A stretch of DNA of 64,000 bases from Pseudoips prasinana (GCA_951640165.1 OX621247.1:26820001-26884000), one strand, 5' to 3'; counted from the first letter of the stretch, positions 18,841 to 29,830 are shown. Translations and numbers: made by a program. Notes: a model not told the origin generated them from the sequence alone.

Positions 18841-20245
18841 CAGTGCGCTTTTACAAAATTACCTCGCTTCATAGATAACTTCTTATCTTGAGCGAGTATC
18901 TGAATAAACATAGTAAAATATTTTGTTCATCATATACTACATAATATTTTACTATGCATATACTACAGTCATTGTGAGGCTCATATCCTACAGATACAGG
19001 TTATTTAAAAAAATTGGAAAATAAATTCGGAACAGTTTCAGTTTAAAAAAATAAACCATTTCGTATTAATGTCCAGGCACTCGAAAAGTCAGGTTTCTAA
19101 GTTTGGAACGTATTTATTGGTGACATTGTAGCCCCCTTACGAATGGTAGAGATAAATAATCGTAAGCTTTCAAGCCTTTTTTTCATCTTTAATTTTAAAG
19201 ATTCCTCCTTGTTATTAATGGGCTTTGCTCTTTTTCATGAAACTCTTATTAAGCATTTAATCTGCCCAGGCCATTATTAGTTGACATTAAGGATTATTTA
19301 CGGTTAGGTTATTTATTCTGTGGTAAAACCATTTATTTGTACATCCCGCTTTATAATACATTTCAGAATGAGTAAATCTTTAGCAAACATACGTGTGTGT
19401 GCATAATAATATAGAGTTAGCTCGAAGCTTCCATTCTGACTGTTATTTATTTATATGCTAACACTTAGAAAAGCATGCTGAATGCAATTTGTAAAACACC
19501 GTAGGTATCCACGACCGTCACTGGGGAACTATTGCTGAAGTTGGTTTAACGAAAGCTATTAGCTTTTTCTGTGTAAAAGAACACTACCAAAGTGCCGCTA
19601 CTAGACAATTATAACATACAGATCGGCGCCTGACACTAAAGAGTCGCCAAAAAGCATGCTAACTACCTAATGATGAACAGAAGTTAGAGACACATATGGT
19701 CTGTTTCAAGCTTTACCATCCTCCCACCTGAAAAGCCGTAGCAACTATCGCTGCAGCAAAATATCTCTAACACCTTCACTTCTACTTTTACATAATTAAT
19801 TTGATTGAGGTCACTAAAGTAACAAGAATTTAGTAACTAAACAAGTACAATAGAGATAAAGTAATAACTATTCAGTCAAACCGGAGCCCAGAAGGATTTT
19901 TATTTAAAAATACCCATGTTTCAAGCGCTTTGTTCATGAAAATGTATAAACATAGAATTTTGAATTATGGATAATTAATCAATAATTCCAATATATAGCC
20001 CCAATATTACAGTTTATTACACGCACATATCTTAATTGAAAGGGTTTTACACATATTTTAAACACCTTTTTTACGGACACCACCTACTACGATTATGTCA
20101 ACGAAAAGAAGACTAGTTTAACTGTAGTCTAATAAATTTATATACAGTTACAGCATAGGTATATACAGTATTACATCGAAATCATATAAATATAACATAC
20201 ATAACGTTCGATTTTTATCATTAGTATATGAAAAACAAGAAAATG
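18841..20245. other. Long unremarkable AT-rich stretch
   Basis: About 1.4 kb without a supported gene, tRNA fold or recognised repeat. Likely unique intron or intergenic DNA. Confidence 0.5.
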
Positions 20246-20247
20246 TA

Positions 20248-20382
20248 CAGACGCCAGCACATCCAGCTATCCCAATCTGTCAAATTTCTTTTATAGATTT
20301 TTTACTTTATCACATAAGTATAAGGTTCACTTTAAATTGGGGAAATTTGACAGATTGGGGAAGCTTCACGTGCTGGCGTCTG
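20248..20382. mobile_element. MITE-E copy 2
   Basis: CAGACGCCAGCACATCCAGC at the left and GTGCTGGCGTCTG at the right, with TA at 20246-20247 and 20383-20384. At 135 bp this is the typical length of the family. Confidence 0.9.
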
Positions 20383-20419
20383 TACATGCCATTAATAATA
20401 ATAAAAAAGGTTTGTACTG

Positions 20420-20490
20420 TATAGCGATCGAACCGCGACCTCTGGCTTAGCAGTCAGGGACGCTAATCACTTGATCAACAGACATACAGA
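20420..20490 (-). mobile_element. SINE-C head fragment
   Basis: ATCGAACCGCGACCTCTGGC and TTAGCAGTCAGGGACGC correspond to the reverse of the SINE-C head. Confidence 0.55.
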
Positions 20491-20516
20491 TACAACATAT
20501 ATGTATGTATAATATT

Positions 20517-20714
20517 TTAGACACTAAGCATAAATCGCAAATTTTTAGAGAACTTTAAAGTTGACAGCTTACTAGTTAGAGCAGTGGTGGTGGAATCTGT
20601 AAAATCTGGGTTATAAATGTCAGGATTAGCTACAGGGTTCACCTCAGCTGAAGCACTGTGTTTGGACAACAACATTGTTTTGCAGACTGACTGTTTTATA
20701 AAAAAATATTTCAC
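20517..20714 (-). CDS. Unrecognised 65-codon open frame
   Basis: The product contains SVCKTMLLSKHSASAEVNP and IYNPDFTDSTTTALTSKLST. Composition is balanced and serine/threonine rich, unlike the lysine/isoleucine/phenylalanine frames expected by chance in AT-rich DNA. There is no motif I recognise and no flanking splice signal good enough to call an exon. It could be a relic of a transposon protein or chance. Low confidence. Confidence 0.2.
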   Translation of the reverse strand: MKYFFIKQSVCKTMLLSKHSASAEVNPVANPDIYNPDFTDSTTTALTSKLSTLKFSKNLRFMLSV

Positions 20715-20749
20715 TTGCTATTTTTGTCAACCGATGTTCATAGCACTGG

Positions 20750-22360
20750 CGCAAAAATAACCCGCAAACAAATCATTTTGTTAGCTCGTGGCTTCAATTA
20801 CAGAGGTATGAAAGAGACAATATACTTTCTCTAACTACCTTAGAATGTGACTGTCATCGTTTTGTAAAAGACTTGCCTATAAAGCGTGTTATAGAGAACC
20901 GTTGCCTTTGGTACTTAATCTATATAAAACCAATTCAATGTCGTAAGAGTGCAGTTTTCTAACTTATTTCCATACCAAGATCGAAAATTATTATGTAATC
21001 AAAGTTGTAGTTTATTTATCTACGATTGTATGAAAATTAAAATGCAAATCATACATTCTAAATCATAAAAAAATCATGTCCTTCAGAAGAATTGATAATT
21101 AAATCGTTAAACACTAGCAATAAGAAAATTGTGATCATCCGTCAATGTGCGCTCAAATTGCTAGTGTGCTTTGAACAAAATATTTAGTACAACAGAAAAC
21201 TCTATCTTCAAAAATCCATGTACCGAGCAGGCCCTTTAACAGATAAGAGTTCTATTCAATACATTGAAATGTTATTTTTTGGCCTCAAAAAACCTTTTTC
21301 TTTTTGGTATTCAGCAGGTGGCCTCTACACGAAATTGCTCTGTGCAAATCTCTGAAGACTAATTCATCACCGTCGTTTTCAGAGAGTATAAATCAATCGG
21401 CAACTTGCCGGCTAAAACAGATATTTTGCTTAAAACACGATGACCGTATCCTATCTTTAGCCTGTCTTATTTGATTTAGGGTGGAAAAGAGATAAATAGA
21501 TACATGTTTATGTGAATCAGAAAGAAAAGAGAAAATGCGAACACACGTTGCAGTTATTGGACCAATTGTTGTTTTCTTGTCCGATTGAGAATCAGAGTTG
21601 GCAATTTCTTCTTAACTCTTGTTTAATTTACATAGTTAGATAGTTAAATAATATGTACCGAACTCTACCGTTATAGGTTACAGTCTAGTAATCTTATAAG
21701 TACGTATAAACTGTGGCTACTTGTACATTTAAGTTAGGAAGAGCATAGCGTTCTTTTGTTCTATTAGCATTTTTACCGAGGATGTTATTTAATCTTAGAG
21801 GTTAGTGTGAGTGACTCCATATATGTGGCAAACTTCAGGTTGCAACAGTCAGGAGTCACCTGCCTGATGCTATAGCCCTGTGCTGTTGTAACTGCTTGTC
21901 ATAGGTTGTACCATTGTTTGCCAACTTGTTAGTACAGTAGAAAACATGAAATAAAATTTCATTTGTTTTTGATTTTATGTATATAATGATAAATACTTAC
22001 TAATAAAAAGCTAGTATAAATAATAAAATAAAAAAAGGTTTTAGTTCACGTAGACTTTAAAAACGCGCTTGTAAATAGTCAGAACATGTTTGAAGTAATG
22101 TAGTTGTATACATTATTATTTCTAGTTACATAAATAGTATGTTGTACCTATTACTAGTATATGTAGTATTGAGCAGGTTTATGTATATATTTATTTACCA
22201 CAGTATGGTTTTTTATATATTATTTTCATTTTCTTAGGTAGTTTCTTTATAATATGGAATTTTTGTGACACTTTTTCTGTTTGTAACACGTTATATATAA
22301 GTCTTACTTTGACAAAGATTTGCTGGTAGACAATCTAAGGTTTAGTTATTCTCGCCTATG
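20750..22360. other. Long unremarkable AT-rich stretch
   Basis: About 1.6 kb with no supported gene or recognised repeat. Confidence 0.5.
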
Positions 22361-22362
22361 TA

Positions 22363-22497
22363 CAGACGCCAGCACATTAAGCTACACCAATCCGTCAAAT
22401 TGCCCTAATTGAAAGTGAACCTTATGCTTATGTGATACAGTTGAAAATCTATAAAAGAAATTTGACAGATTAGGATAGCTAGATGTGCTGGCGTCTA
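22363..22497. mobile_element. MITE-E copy 3, opposite orientation
   Basis: CAGACGCCAGCACATTAAGC at the left, GTGCTGGCGTCTA at the right, TA at both flanks. The internal sequence (AAGTGAACCTTATGCTTATG) is the reverse complement of copies 2 and 4. Confidence 0.9.
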
Positions 22498-22600
22498 TAC
22501 CTACATGATGTGTCTAACTCTTGTTCACTTATTTTTGTATGTTTATGTTTTATGTATGTTTATTCCTGTGTGAAATGTAATAAATAAATAAATATCGCTG
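22498..22600 (+). repeat. Possible solo LINE 3' end, (AAAT)n tail
   Basis: TTTATTCCTGTGTGAAATGTAATAAATAAATAAATA has the form of a LINE terminus. It is too short to assign. Confidence 0.35.
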
Positions 22601-23700
22601 TTTGCTTATTGTATTTCCATATTATAAGTCCTTAATTATAATACACATTCTACGCAGTAACGTGTAATTATTTAACATTTCTTAATTATGAAATAATAGT
22701 TCATTTGAATATGTAAATAAATTCCAGAGATAAAAAATAAAAAAGACTACTGTATGTGGTTTTCTGTAGAAAACTTACGTGACTCGGGACTATCTTGCAT
22801 TGAAATTCATATCTCTTCGCTGTGCTTACATGATTTGAAGATAAAACACATGCTATTTGCAAAAAGAAATCAAACTACAATTTAATAAAAAGCTACTTTC
22901 ATTCCAAATTACATTACGATTAAAAGTCAACGACTCAAAATGAAAACAACAGCAATAATCGTGAAAAATGTTGCTCTAAAAGAATTTGTACTGGCATACA
23001 ATTTTTGTTCTGAAACTGCATCTATGAAAGTTAAAATTTCATAAAACGTAATTTGAAAAAGCTCTAAATGAAAACTTAACTTTGCAAGTTTGTTTTAGAT
23101 TTCATCGTGATTTCAAGTAACTACATAAAAATAAGTTAGCTGAAAGTAATTAGAAATCTTTATCTCTCTAGCTTATTCAGTTTAAATATCGGAACTAAAT
23201 ATAGTTTGTGAGGAAAAAGTTACAAGATGTAGCGATTTCTAATTCTAGAAATGCTTTTAAGTGTTTTAAATTGGTCAACGACATAGAAATGCTCAATTTA
23301 TTTGATATTGGCAAACATGTATATCACACTCACATAAAACGCAAACATGTACCAAAAATAATTTTGTAGAAACTGATAGGTCCAGGTAATTAACAAACCA
23401 TACATTTTAAGAACTGATTCTTTATTTTTTCTTTCTCTATTTATTTATATTACTTATATTGAAATAGTATGCTGAGATTGTTTGAGCATTTAGAAAGGAT
23501 GAATGAAAGAATATTGACAAAAGAAATATACCTTATGTATCCACTTCCGGTTGTACCATTCACCTTGTAGAACAAGGTGCGAAGCCTGCTGAGGAGGCTG
23601 ATTCTCTGACCAAATTGGAGATATTTTCAAGAAAAACCAGGTCAAAATTACTAGCCGGCGAGCATATATGAAGAATATAATGATAGTAAACGAGACAAAA
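22601..23700. other. Unremarkable AT-rich stretch
   Basis: No supported gene or repeat. Frames at 23490-23796 on the minus strand overlap the LINE tail below and look like chance. Confidence 0.5.
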
Positions 23701-23797
23701 GAGGTGTGCACAGATCGTGCCGAATGGAAATCCGTTGTCCCTGCCTACTCCTCTGGGAAACAGGCGAGGGTCTATGTATTTATGTATGTATAACATA
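23701..23797 (+). pseudogene. LINE ORF C-terminal fragment (DRAEWKSVV type)
   Basis: The plus strand reads EVCTDRAEWKSVVPAYSSGK and ends with a TATGTATGTAT tail. The same terminus occurs twice at 42600-42846 (DREKWKSVVTGYPSGKQA). A DRxxWKxVV block just before the stop is typical of LINE ORF2 C-termini. Only the last 30 or so codons remain. Confidence 0.6.
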
Positions 23798-24314
23798 ATT
23801 ATGATTCAATAAAAATTGTTATATTGATTAACCAAGTGTACTATATTATATACAAGCCACATGATGTTATCCGGTTACGGTAGCCTAAGTCTCGTGAAAC
23901 ACACATGGGTTCACTCACACGTTTTATTCCTTCCTCGAAGATGAGCTCTGATGACTTGGTTTAGTTAAGTACTTAAGTAGTAGTAGGCAGTACTAAAATT
24001 ACAACATAATTATTAAGATTCTCGTAAAGCGAAAGAACGAGCATGAGCGTTTGGCAGTTGTCATTCTAGTATGATGCCCGGAAAGCCGAGGCTATTGTAA
24101 TTTGAGGAGCCGTATTTTTTACATAGGTTTTAAGGGATTAGACTAATACGGCTTGTTGCAATCTCAAAATTTCTATTCTTAGCGCAACATAACACTTGTA
24201 TGTGCTTTATATATATTACGCACTTGGATTACTCATCCTCTTCTCTACTCTACTAACTATCTACTTTAGGATAAAATCTCCTTAATTCACCTCACTTATA
24301 TCATATAGGTGCGC
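23798..24314. other. Unremarkable sequence
   Basis: No supported gene or repeat was seen. Confidence 0.5.
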
Positions 24315-24555
24315 TCACAGCCAGCTTCTCTCACCGCTCCGTAAGCGAACGGCGAGGTTACGCATGTAGGCACGCGGTTAGTTTATAGATGGCTGACCAA
24401 GGTGGTTTAACTTCTGAGCGTCTCCGTGCCTCGAAGGGCACGTTTATTGATCTGTTCCGGTTAGACAACACTCGATAAGCCATGTCAGAGGCCTACTGGC
24501 TTGAACAACTCTGACACTAGGGTAATCGCTGCCCATACGACAAAGAAGAAGAAGA
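24315..24555 (+). mobile_element. 5S rRNA-derived SINE, diverged copy
   Basis: TCACCGCTCCGTAAGCGAAC, GGCGAGGTTACGCATGTAGG and ATAGATGGCTGACCAAGG correspond to the 3' half of 5S rRNA, including its internal promoter region. The body (TCTCCGTGCCTCGAAGGGCA, AGCCATGTCAGAGGCCTACT, CAACTCTGACACTAGGGTAA) ends in (GAA)n. It is less conserved than the copies at 46386 and 50404. Confidence 0.8.
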
Positions 24556-24664
24556 ATTATATTACATCTTTTGCAATTATCATAATTTGGATTTCAGAAC
24601 ATAACTTTTATTTTTTTATTCGCTTATTCCAGTCACTTATGCCACCTTAGTTAAAAGTTCCGAC

Positions 24665-24740
24665 TGTTCGCTTACCGCAGAGGCTGCAAATTTATACGCT
24701 GTGCTGGTGGAAGCATGCTGTCCTAATTACACAGAGGATC
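24665..24740 (+). repeat. Local repeat T, copy 1
   Basis: TTACCGCAGAGGCTGCAAAT, TTATACGCTGTGC and GCATGCTGTCCTAATTACA are shared in order with diverged copies at 25361 and 26315. Confidence 0.5.
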
Positions 24741-25028
24741 ATGCTTTTTTATTTTATTCAACATCTGATGGAAATCAGTTCTCTGAAATTGTATACTGCT
24801 ACAACTAAAGTCTTTGTTTCATGCGTTAACCTATATTTAATACACTGATCAAAGTTTGTTTTGTTCAGAAGAAACAGTTTATTTTTATTTTAATGTGTGT
24901 TAATTGCGAAATTTTAATTTGGTCGCCGATTTATTCTTTTACAATAAAGCATAATATTGTAAATGAGTAAGTGTAAGATTGATAAAACGTGTAATAATAT
25001 TAGAATGAGATGCAGTAAAACTTTTTGT
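24741..25028. other. Unremarkable AT-rich sequence
   Basis: No supported gene or repeat was seen. Confidence 0.5.
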
Positions 25029-25092
25029 AAATACATACTTAAATAGTTTATTACACCCAGACTCAGGACAAACAAACATATTCATGATAACT
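25029..25092 (-). mobile_element. SINE-A fragment
   Basis: AATACATACTTAAATAGTTT and ACACCCAGACTCAGGACAAA are the middle of SINE-A in reverse. Head and tail are gone. Confidence 0.65.
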
Positions 25093-25360
25093 TCCTTCCT
25101 TTAAGTGGGTATGCTATTCATAGAAACTTTATCAATATGGATCCGCTGTAAAAATGCTTACATGACATCTATCAGTTCAGAATATTTTACGTCAAATATG
25201 AGGAATATTGGGTTTAAAAATGTTCTGAAGTGGGCATTTTTACATCAGCCGCGCATAAGTTGTTTTTTAAATTCGGTGTTGTGTTTTAAAACAGCTTCTT
25301 TTGAGATTATATAGTATAATCGCTTCCGCTTATAAATTGCGACGCTGTTATCGCTACCGA

Positions 25361-25430
25361 CTGCTCACTGACCGCAGGGTATTTAAATTTATTTGTGCGC
25401 CGGGCACTGTTATTCCTTAATAAAGGTCAC
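25361..25430 (+). repeat. Local repeat T, copy 2
   Basis: CTGACCGCAGGGTATTTAAATT and TTCCTTAATAAAGGTCA follow the order of copies 1 and 3. It is diverged. Confidence 0.4.
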
Positions 25431-25652
25431 GCATAACTTAAGTTTTTGTGGTATTGCATGCAGATTTAGTTTTGTCGGAGATTTTTTGTATTTGGTCGTA
25501 CCCTAATATACTACCTACTTAGTTTTTCCACAGAAAATTTTGCTAAGAGTCATGACGGACTGAATTTCCACGCTTATTTTATTACAGATACTATTTTCCT
25601 TTCTGAAAATAAAAGTATATGGTGTTACTTGCGTTTCTCTGTGTACTCTGTG
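25431..25652. other. Unremarkable AT-rich sequence
   Basis: No supported gene or repeat was seen. Confidence 0.45.
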
Positions 25653-25905
25653 TTTGACGGGCCTGTTGGCGTATTTGGCAAATGCTTGCTTTTCACGCCG
25701 GAGGTAGTGGGTTCGATTCCTACGCAGGACAGATATTTGTGTGCATGAACATGTCTGTTAGTCCTGAGTCTGGGTATAATTATCTATATAAGTTTGTATT
25801 CACAAAAGAAAAGTAGTATATCAGTTATCTGGTTTCCATAGTACAAGCTTAGTTTGGGATCAGATGGCCGTGTGTAAATAATGTCTCAGGATAATATTAT
25901 TTTTA
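25653..25905 (+). mobile_element. SINE-A, full-length copy
   Basis: The head (GACGGGCCTGTTGGCGTATT, TTCACGCCGGAGGTAGTGGG, TTCGATTCC), the mid-body (GTGCATGAACATGTCTG, TATCAGTTATCTGGTTTCCA) and the tail (GGATCAGATGGCCGTGTGTA) are all present in order. The A box and B box positions suggest Pol III transcription from the head. It is one of the best references for the family. Confidence 0.95.
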
Positions 25906-25963
25906 TTAACACAGGCGCGTCATATGATTTTTACTAAAATGCCTATGTAACCTGGTTTTTTTA

Positions 25964-26055
25964 ATTCTGTATGTTGTATAATTTTGTGAAATAAATGTTA
26001 TTATTATTATATTAAGGACCATATTGCGATCGCCAACCTGTCTCCCCCAATGATG
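25964..26055 (+). repeat. LINE 3' tail followed by a short repeat G piece
   Basis: TTTTGTGAAATAAATGTTATTATTATTATA is a LINE-type terminus. CATATTGCGATCGCCAACCTG just beyond belongs to repeat G (plus orientation). Confidence 0.45.
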
Positions 26056-26314
26056 GACACAATTCCTTTGAGCAGATTCCTGTGTGGCCTTTATAGCCTT
26101 TCCATTCCGATAAATTCAATTTAAAAATCATAAAAATCTCATCTCGGTTTTAATGGCTAGTTTGGATTATTGTTATACAATATAAACCGATTTTTGTCTC
26201 AATCTCGTACTTTAACGCATAAACTTTCTGCTGTTTTACATTTATTTTGAGTTGCGTTAAGTTTTGTTGTCCTCTCTCGCTTACTCTCATACCTTGCACC
26301 ACAACATTGCCTGG

Positions 26315-26376
26315 TAGGTGACCGCAGGGCATGCAAATTTATACGTGGGGCGCATGCTCTCTTAATTACAACGCCT
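26315..26376 (+). repeat. Local repeat T, copy 3
   Basis: GGTGACCGCAGGGCATGCAA, ATTTATACGTGGGGCGCATG and CTCTTAATTACA. This is the best-preserved form of the three. Confidence 0.5.
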
Positions 26377-27095
26377 AATGCCTTTTCGATTACCGCTCTA
26401 ATTGGAGGTTCACTTATCTAGGTAGGTGAGTTATCAGTTCGGTAGGCGCACTAATCCTCAACCAGCAACTTTGTGTGAGGCGTTGAGGAATTAGGTGATA
26501 TCTGGATTGTTGAAATCAAAGTGTGTTAGTGTGAGGTATTTTTGGAGGTATGCATTCGGTATTGAAGGTATAGGTAGCCCGACGAAAAGATGGCCAGTCT
26601 TAGGCTTTCCTTATTTCAATTTGTTGGTCTTTTCTTGGATCATCTTATTAAATAATGGATGTTGTATTTTTTGAACCTTTTTCGTTTTCAAAAATGTATG
26701 TTTTCTTTTTGAAAACTATAGTGTTAAGAAATATATTATTATTATCGTATATTTGTGGAAAATTATCATGTGTTGCTTAATTATTTAAGGGAGATAAACA
26801 AGAGTTTAATGATTGAACAACGACATAAATTATCTTATGTTAATTTTTGTTCCGAAAATCGGAAGTGGCGCTAAAATTGCCGTGGAATCAAAATAAACAA
26901 ACAAATAATGGCTTTGCCTTCATAAAATATTACAGTAAAATACATATTAAAACTCTATCACCAATAATACTACTTCTGTTGTTTTGGATTCCATATTAAT
27001 TACTAATTTTCCCCGGTACGTACCAGTAATAGATGTAGATATTTGTTTATTTTGCCATTAGTGTAGTATACATGCAAGAGATATCATTTATGTCG
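26377..27095. other. Unremarkable AT-rich stretch
   Basis: No supported gene or repeat was seen. Confidence 0.5.
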
Positions 27096-27097
27096 TA

Positions 27098-27214
27098 CTA
27101 TCTATGCCCCGTGGTTTCACCCGCGATAAAGTAGTTTTGGCGTAAAAGAGTAACAAACATACGTCTATGCATCTATACTCACAAACTTTCGCATTTATGA
27201 TAAGTGTTAGTAGG
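27098..27214 (-). mobile_element. Truncated Helitron-like element
   Basis: On the minus strand TCCTACTAACACTTATCATA and GCGAAAGTTTGTGAGT mark the 5' end, and CGCGGGTGAAACCACGGGGC the 3' hairpin. The middle is shortened. Confidence 0.7.
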
Positions 27215-27329
27215 ATGTTTACGTCTAGCGGTTTTGGCAGTGCACGCCGGAATAGTTGGCAGATGGTAGATTTTTTCCTACTTACTTGACACTTATCGTC
27301 ATATATTGTAAAATTCACACAATATCTTC

Positions 27330-27455
27330 ATAAATTGTAGCCTATGTGTTATTCTGACGTATAGGCTATAGTTATATATAGTTTTTACGCGAAAGAGTAA
27401 CAAACATCCATCCATCCATACTTACACACTTTCGCGTTTATAATATTAGTAGAAT
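27330..27455 (-). mobile_element. Helitron-like fragment
   Basis: The 5' end (CTACTAATATTATAAACGCG, GATGGATGGATG) is clear on the minus strand. The 3' hairpin and CTAG are not recognisable. Confidence 0.6.
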
Positions 27456-27527
27456 TCGCAACGTTATACCATGCAACATTTAACAATTTCCTTTTTCACA
27501 TGTAATGGTTGTAACAATGTCAAAGTT

Positions 27528-27752
27528 CATCATATGAGCCGAATGAGGTCCACTGCTGGAATAAGGTCTCCCTAAAATATTTGCGTCTATCGTTTGAAGG
27601 CATATGCCATAATCGCCAAGCTTGGTAGACGTTTTGGCGATCGCAGTATGGTGATCACAGAGAGACGCTGCTGCCCGCTCTCTGATATTCCGTTGGGACG
27701 ACTTCTACGCCCCCCAAGGTATGAGATTGGGTGACGATATTCTATGCCATCA
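27528..27752 (-). repeat. Repeat G copy
   Basis: GAGGTCCACTGCTGGAATAA, GCCATAATCGCCAAGCTTGG, GACGCTGCTGCCCGCTCTCT and GGTGACGATATTCTATGCC in family order. Confidence 0.7.
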
Positions 27753-27914
27753 TCTAATAATGTCAAAGTTATAATATTACTAACCACAATGTTATAGATT
27801 TGAAATTAGAATTATTAAGTTATTACAAAAAGTAAATGTATACTAAAACTTAAATATAACTTACTTTGACGAACAATATAATATTTATCTCAGTCCGCCC
27901 TGTATTCATTTGTA

Positions 27915-28054
27915 CAGATGCCAGCACATCCAACTACCCCAATTTGTCAAATTTCTCTGTCTTTATAGATTTTCAACTTTATCATAAAAATATAAGGTTC
28001 ACTTTCAACTGGGGAAATTTGAAAGATTGGGGTAGCTTGATGTGCTGACGACTG
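27915..28054. mobile_element. MITE-E copy 4, with an empty-site relative nearby
   Basis: CAGATGCCAGCACATCCAAC at the left and ATGTGCTGACGACTG at the right, TA at 27913-27914 and 28055-28056. The flanks (CCTGTATTCATTTGTA and CACTGTCGGCCATAATAAA) are contiguous with one TA at 28411-28448, giving the pre-insertion arrangement. Confidence 0.95.
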
Positions 28055-28056
28055 TA

Positions 28057-28990
28057 CACTGTCGGCCATAATAAAAGATATTTGTTCATATTGCCAGAAC
28101 TGTAGTATGCATTAAGATGTCATGATATTAATGTGGTACTGTAAAATGTGCTCCATGCTAACTTTTATTATTGTTTTACATCTTGTATTTGTAATAAGGG
28201 TAAAGATGCCACAATACTTAACTTGTAAAAACTTAACTATAATATTACACAAAAAGTGGTCATACTTTTCTTTTGAAAATCTCTATTCGTTTTATAATAA
28301 ATTAATGTTGATTCATTTAAAAGGAAAATTCAAATACGGAAATTGAAATAAGCTGCTATTAACTGAAACAAAACGTTCTTTGAATATCAATAAAATCTTT
28401 ACTGCATTCCGGCCTGTATCCGTTTGTACACTGTCAGCCATAATAAATAACAGTCTCGTGTCACCGATAAAGCTAATTTACTCATAAGTGGTATTTTTGT
28501 AATTAATGTTACACTATCCGAACGTTACACTGGCGGTATTATGAATTCTACGATTAGATTGTTTTATTATGCTAATTTTGTTTTTGAACTATTTTGTGTG
28601 CGTGGTATTGTACGGCCGCAGTTGTAATATTTCAATTCTTTGGAGTTCGTTTCGGTTTGGCGTGGTATTGAATAATATTCGTTCGAATAATAGAAGTTAG
28701 TAAGGGATTTTCAAGTTGAAATAAATGATAAGAAAACTTTTGAAAGGCAAGCGGAGTGAGCTGACAAAACCGCAATAAAGTCGATGCATAATATACCATA
28801 GCTCGTTGACGTCATTGGTTCGTTAAGTGCTATTGGCATATGAGTAAGGAACTTTTGGTTGTACACCGATTTGGCGATATATAATGTACCCACCAAGTTA
28901 GTACCACTTGACCACCAGCAACTGAGTGTCATCTGATCTAAGTCTTAAAATTTAAAAGTTTAGTAAAATTATTTCGATTCCTGTACTAAA
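28057..28990. other. Mostly unremarkable; holds the MITE-E empty-site relative (28405-28450)
   Basis: GGCCTGTATCCGTTTGTACA and CTGTCAGCCATAATAAA repeat the flanks of MITE-E copy 4. The rest is AT-rich. A minus-strand frame at 28711-28932 (73 codons) has no recognised motif and is left uncalled. Confidence 0.5.
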
Positions 28991-28993
28991 AGC

Positions 28994-29100
28994 ATTCTCC
29001 AATTATCCCGTTGTAGAGCCATCTCTTTTACTTCTTGATAACAAGTGGACAGTTATCAAGAAGTAAAGGAGATGGCTCTACAACGGGATAATTGGAGAAT
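28994..29100. repeat. Near-perfect 49-bp-arm inverted repeat
   Basis: The arms at 28994-29042 and 29052-29100 differ at one base and are separated by 9 bases (AAGTGGACA). Each arm, read toward the outside, encodes a LINE-like C-terminal word (EVKEMALQRDNWR), so the palindrome looks like two inverted copies of a LINE terminus. The right arm leads directly into the Penelope-like sequence. Confidence 0.9.
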
Positions 29101-29109
29101 ACTACACAG

Positions 29110-29830
29110 ACAAGTGCTAAGCATTTTTATATACTGTGGACAAGGTTTAGGTAAATCATTACCTTGGTTACCCGACGTTTCGGCATGGATTGCACCAGCC
29201 GTGGTCACGGGTCGACTGGTGTGGCTCGGCAGCGTCGTATCCGTGAAGCTCGGGTTTCGGTATCTACCCTCGCATGGTCTTGATATTTTTCATTTTCCTT
29301 TACGAAACTGTCGGTACACACGACACAAATGACATCAGCGCCCGGGCGCACTACGTTGGTTACGCGACGATGGCACTTCGTTATTACAGGATTCCAAGAT
29401 GGTGAGAGGCGGTATCCGTCTTCCCGGTTGAAATTTATATGGTTTTTTATTTCAACCGCTACACGTACTATTCTGGAGTAATAGTGACGATCGGTGGAGA
29501 GGATCTGTGACTTGTGTAAATTTGTAATCCAGTGTTGAGATCCTGTGTCGACTACGTGCTCAGCTATTGCTGATTTATTAACCTGTCGGTTCCGGACAGC
29601 TGCGATATGTTCTTTGGCCCTTTCAGCAATAGACCTTTTAGTTTGGCCGATATAAAACATACCGCAGTTGCACTCAAACCTGTAGACGCCCGGTGTTTGA
29701 AGAGGAATAAAATCCTTCGGTGTACGCAGCTGGTTGGAGACTTTGGAGATCGGACAATATACAGTCTTGATGGAGTATTTCTTTAGTACTGATCCAACCG
29801 TGTCCACCAGTATATAAAAATGTGTACAAA
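29110..29830 (-). mobile_element. Penelope-like retroelement, 3' part
   Basis: The minus strand carries the GIY-YIG endonuclease end of a Penelope-like element, followed by CCGAAACGTCGGGTAACCAA (29166-29193), a sequence style common near these elements' ends. Short inverted flanks (CATTTTTATATACTGTGGAC at 29123-29142 and its counterpart near 29800-29825) enclose the fragment. The reverse transcriptase part is absent. Confidence 0.75.
29205..29807 (-). pseudogene. Penelope-like protein C-terminus with GIY-YIG endonuclease domain
   Basis: Penelope-like proteins join a reverse transcriptase to a C-terminal GIY-YIG nuclease that cuts target DNA. This 200-residue frame contains only the linker and nuclease. 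GVYRFECNCGMFYIGQTKR holds the GVY and YIG halves of the signature with a CxC pair between them. RSIAERAKEHIAAVRN follows with a conserved arginine, then KSAIAEHVVDTGSQHW with the histidine block. RIVRVAVEIKNHINFNREDG provides the conserved glutamate and asparagine region. The frame ends SPSWNPVI plus an extension. Upstream, VLKKYSIKTVYCPISKVSNQL matches the usual pre-nuclease linker. The nuclease domain itself has no break, but without the polymerase it is a fragment. Confidence 0.85.

Noticed and set aside
28711..28932. 73-codon minus-strand frame
   Set aside because: No recognised motif and no supporting signal. Left as unassigned.
29205..29807. Host GIY-YIG nuclease such as a SLX1-type gene
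   Set aside because: The linker, the GVYRFECNCG...YIGQTKR signature and the downstream pattern are those of Penelope-like elements, and the context is repetitive.
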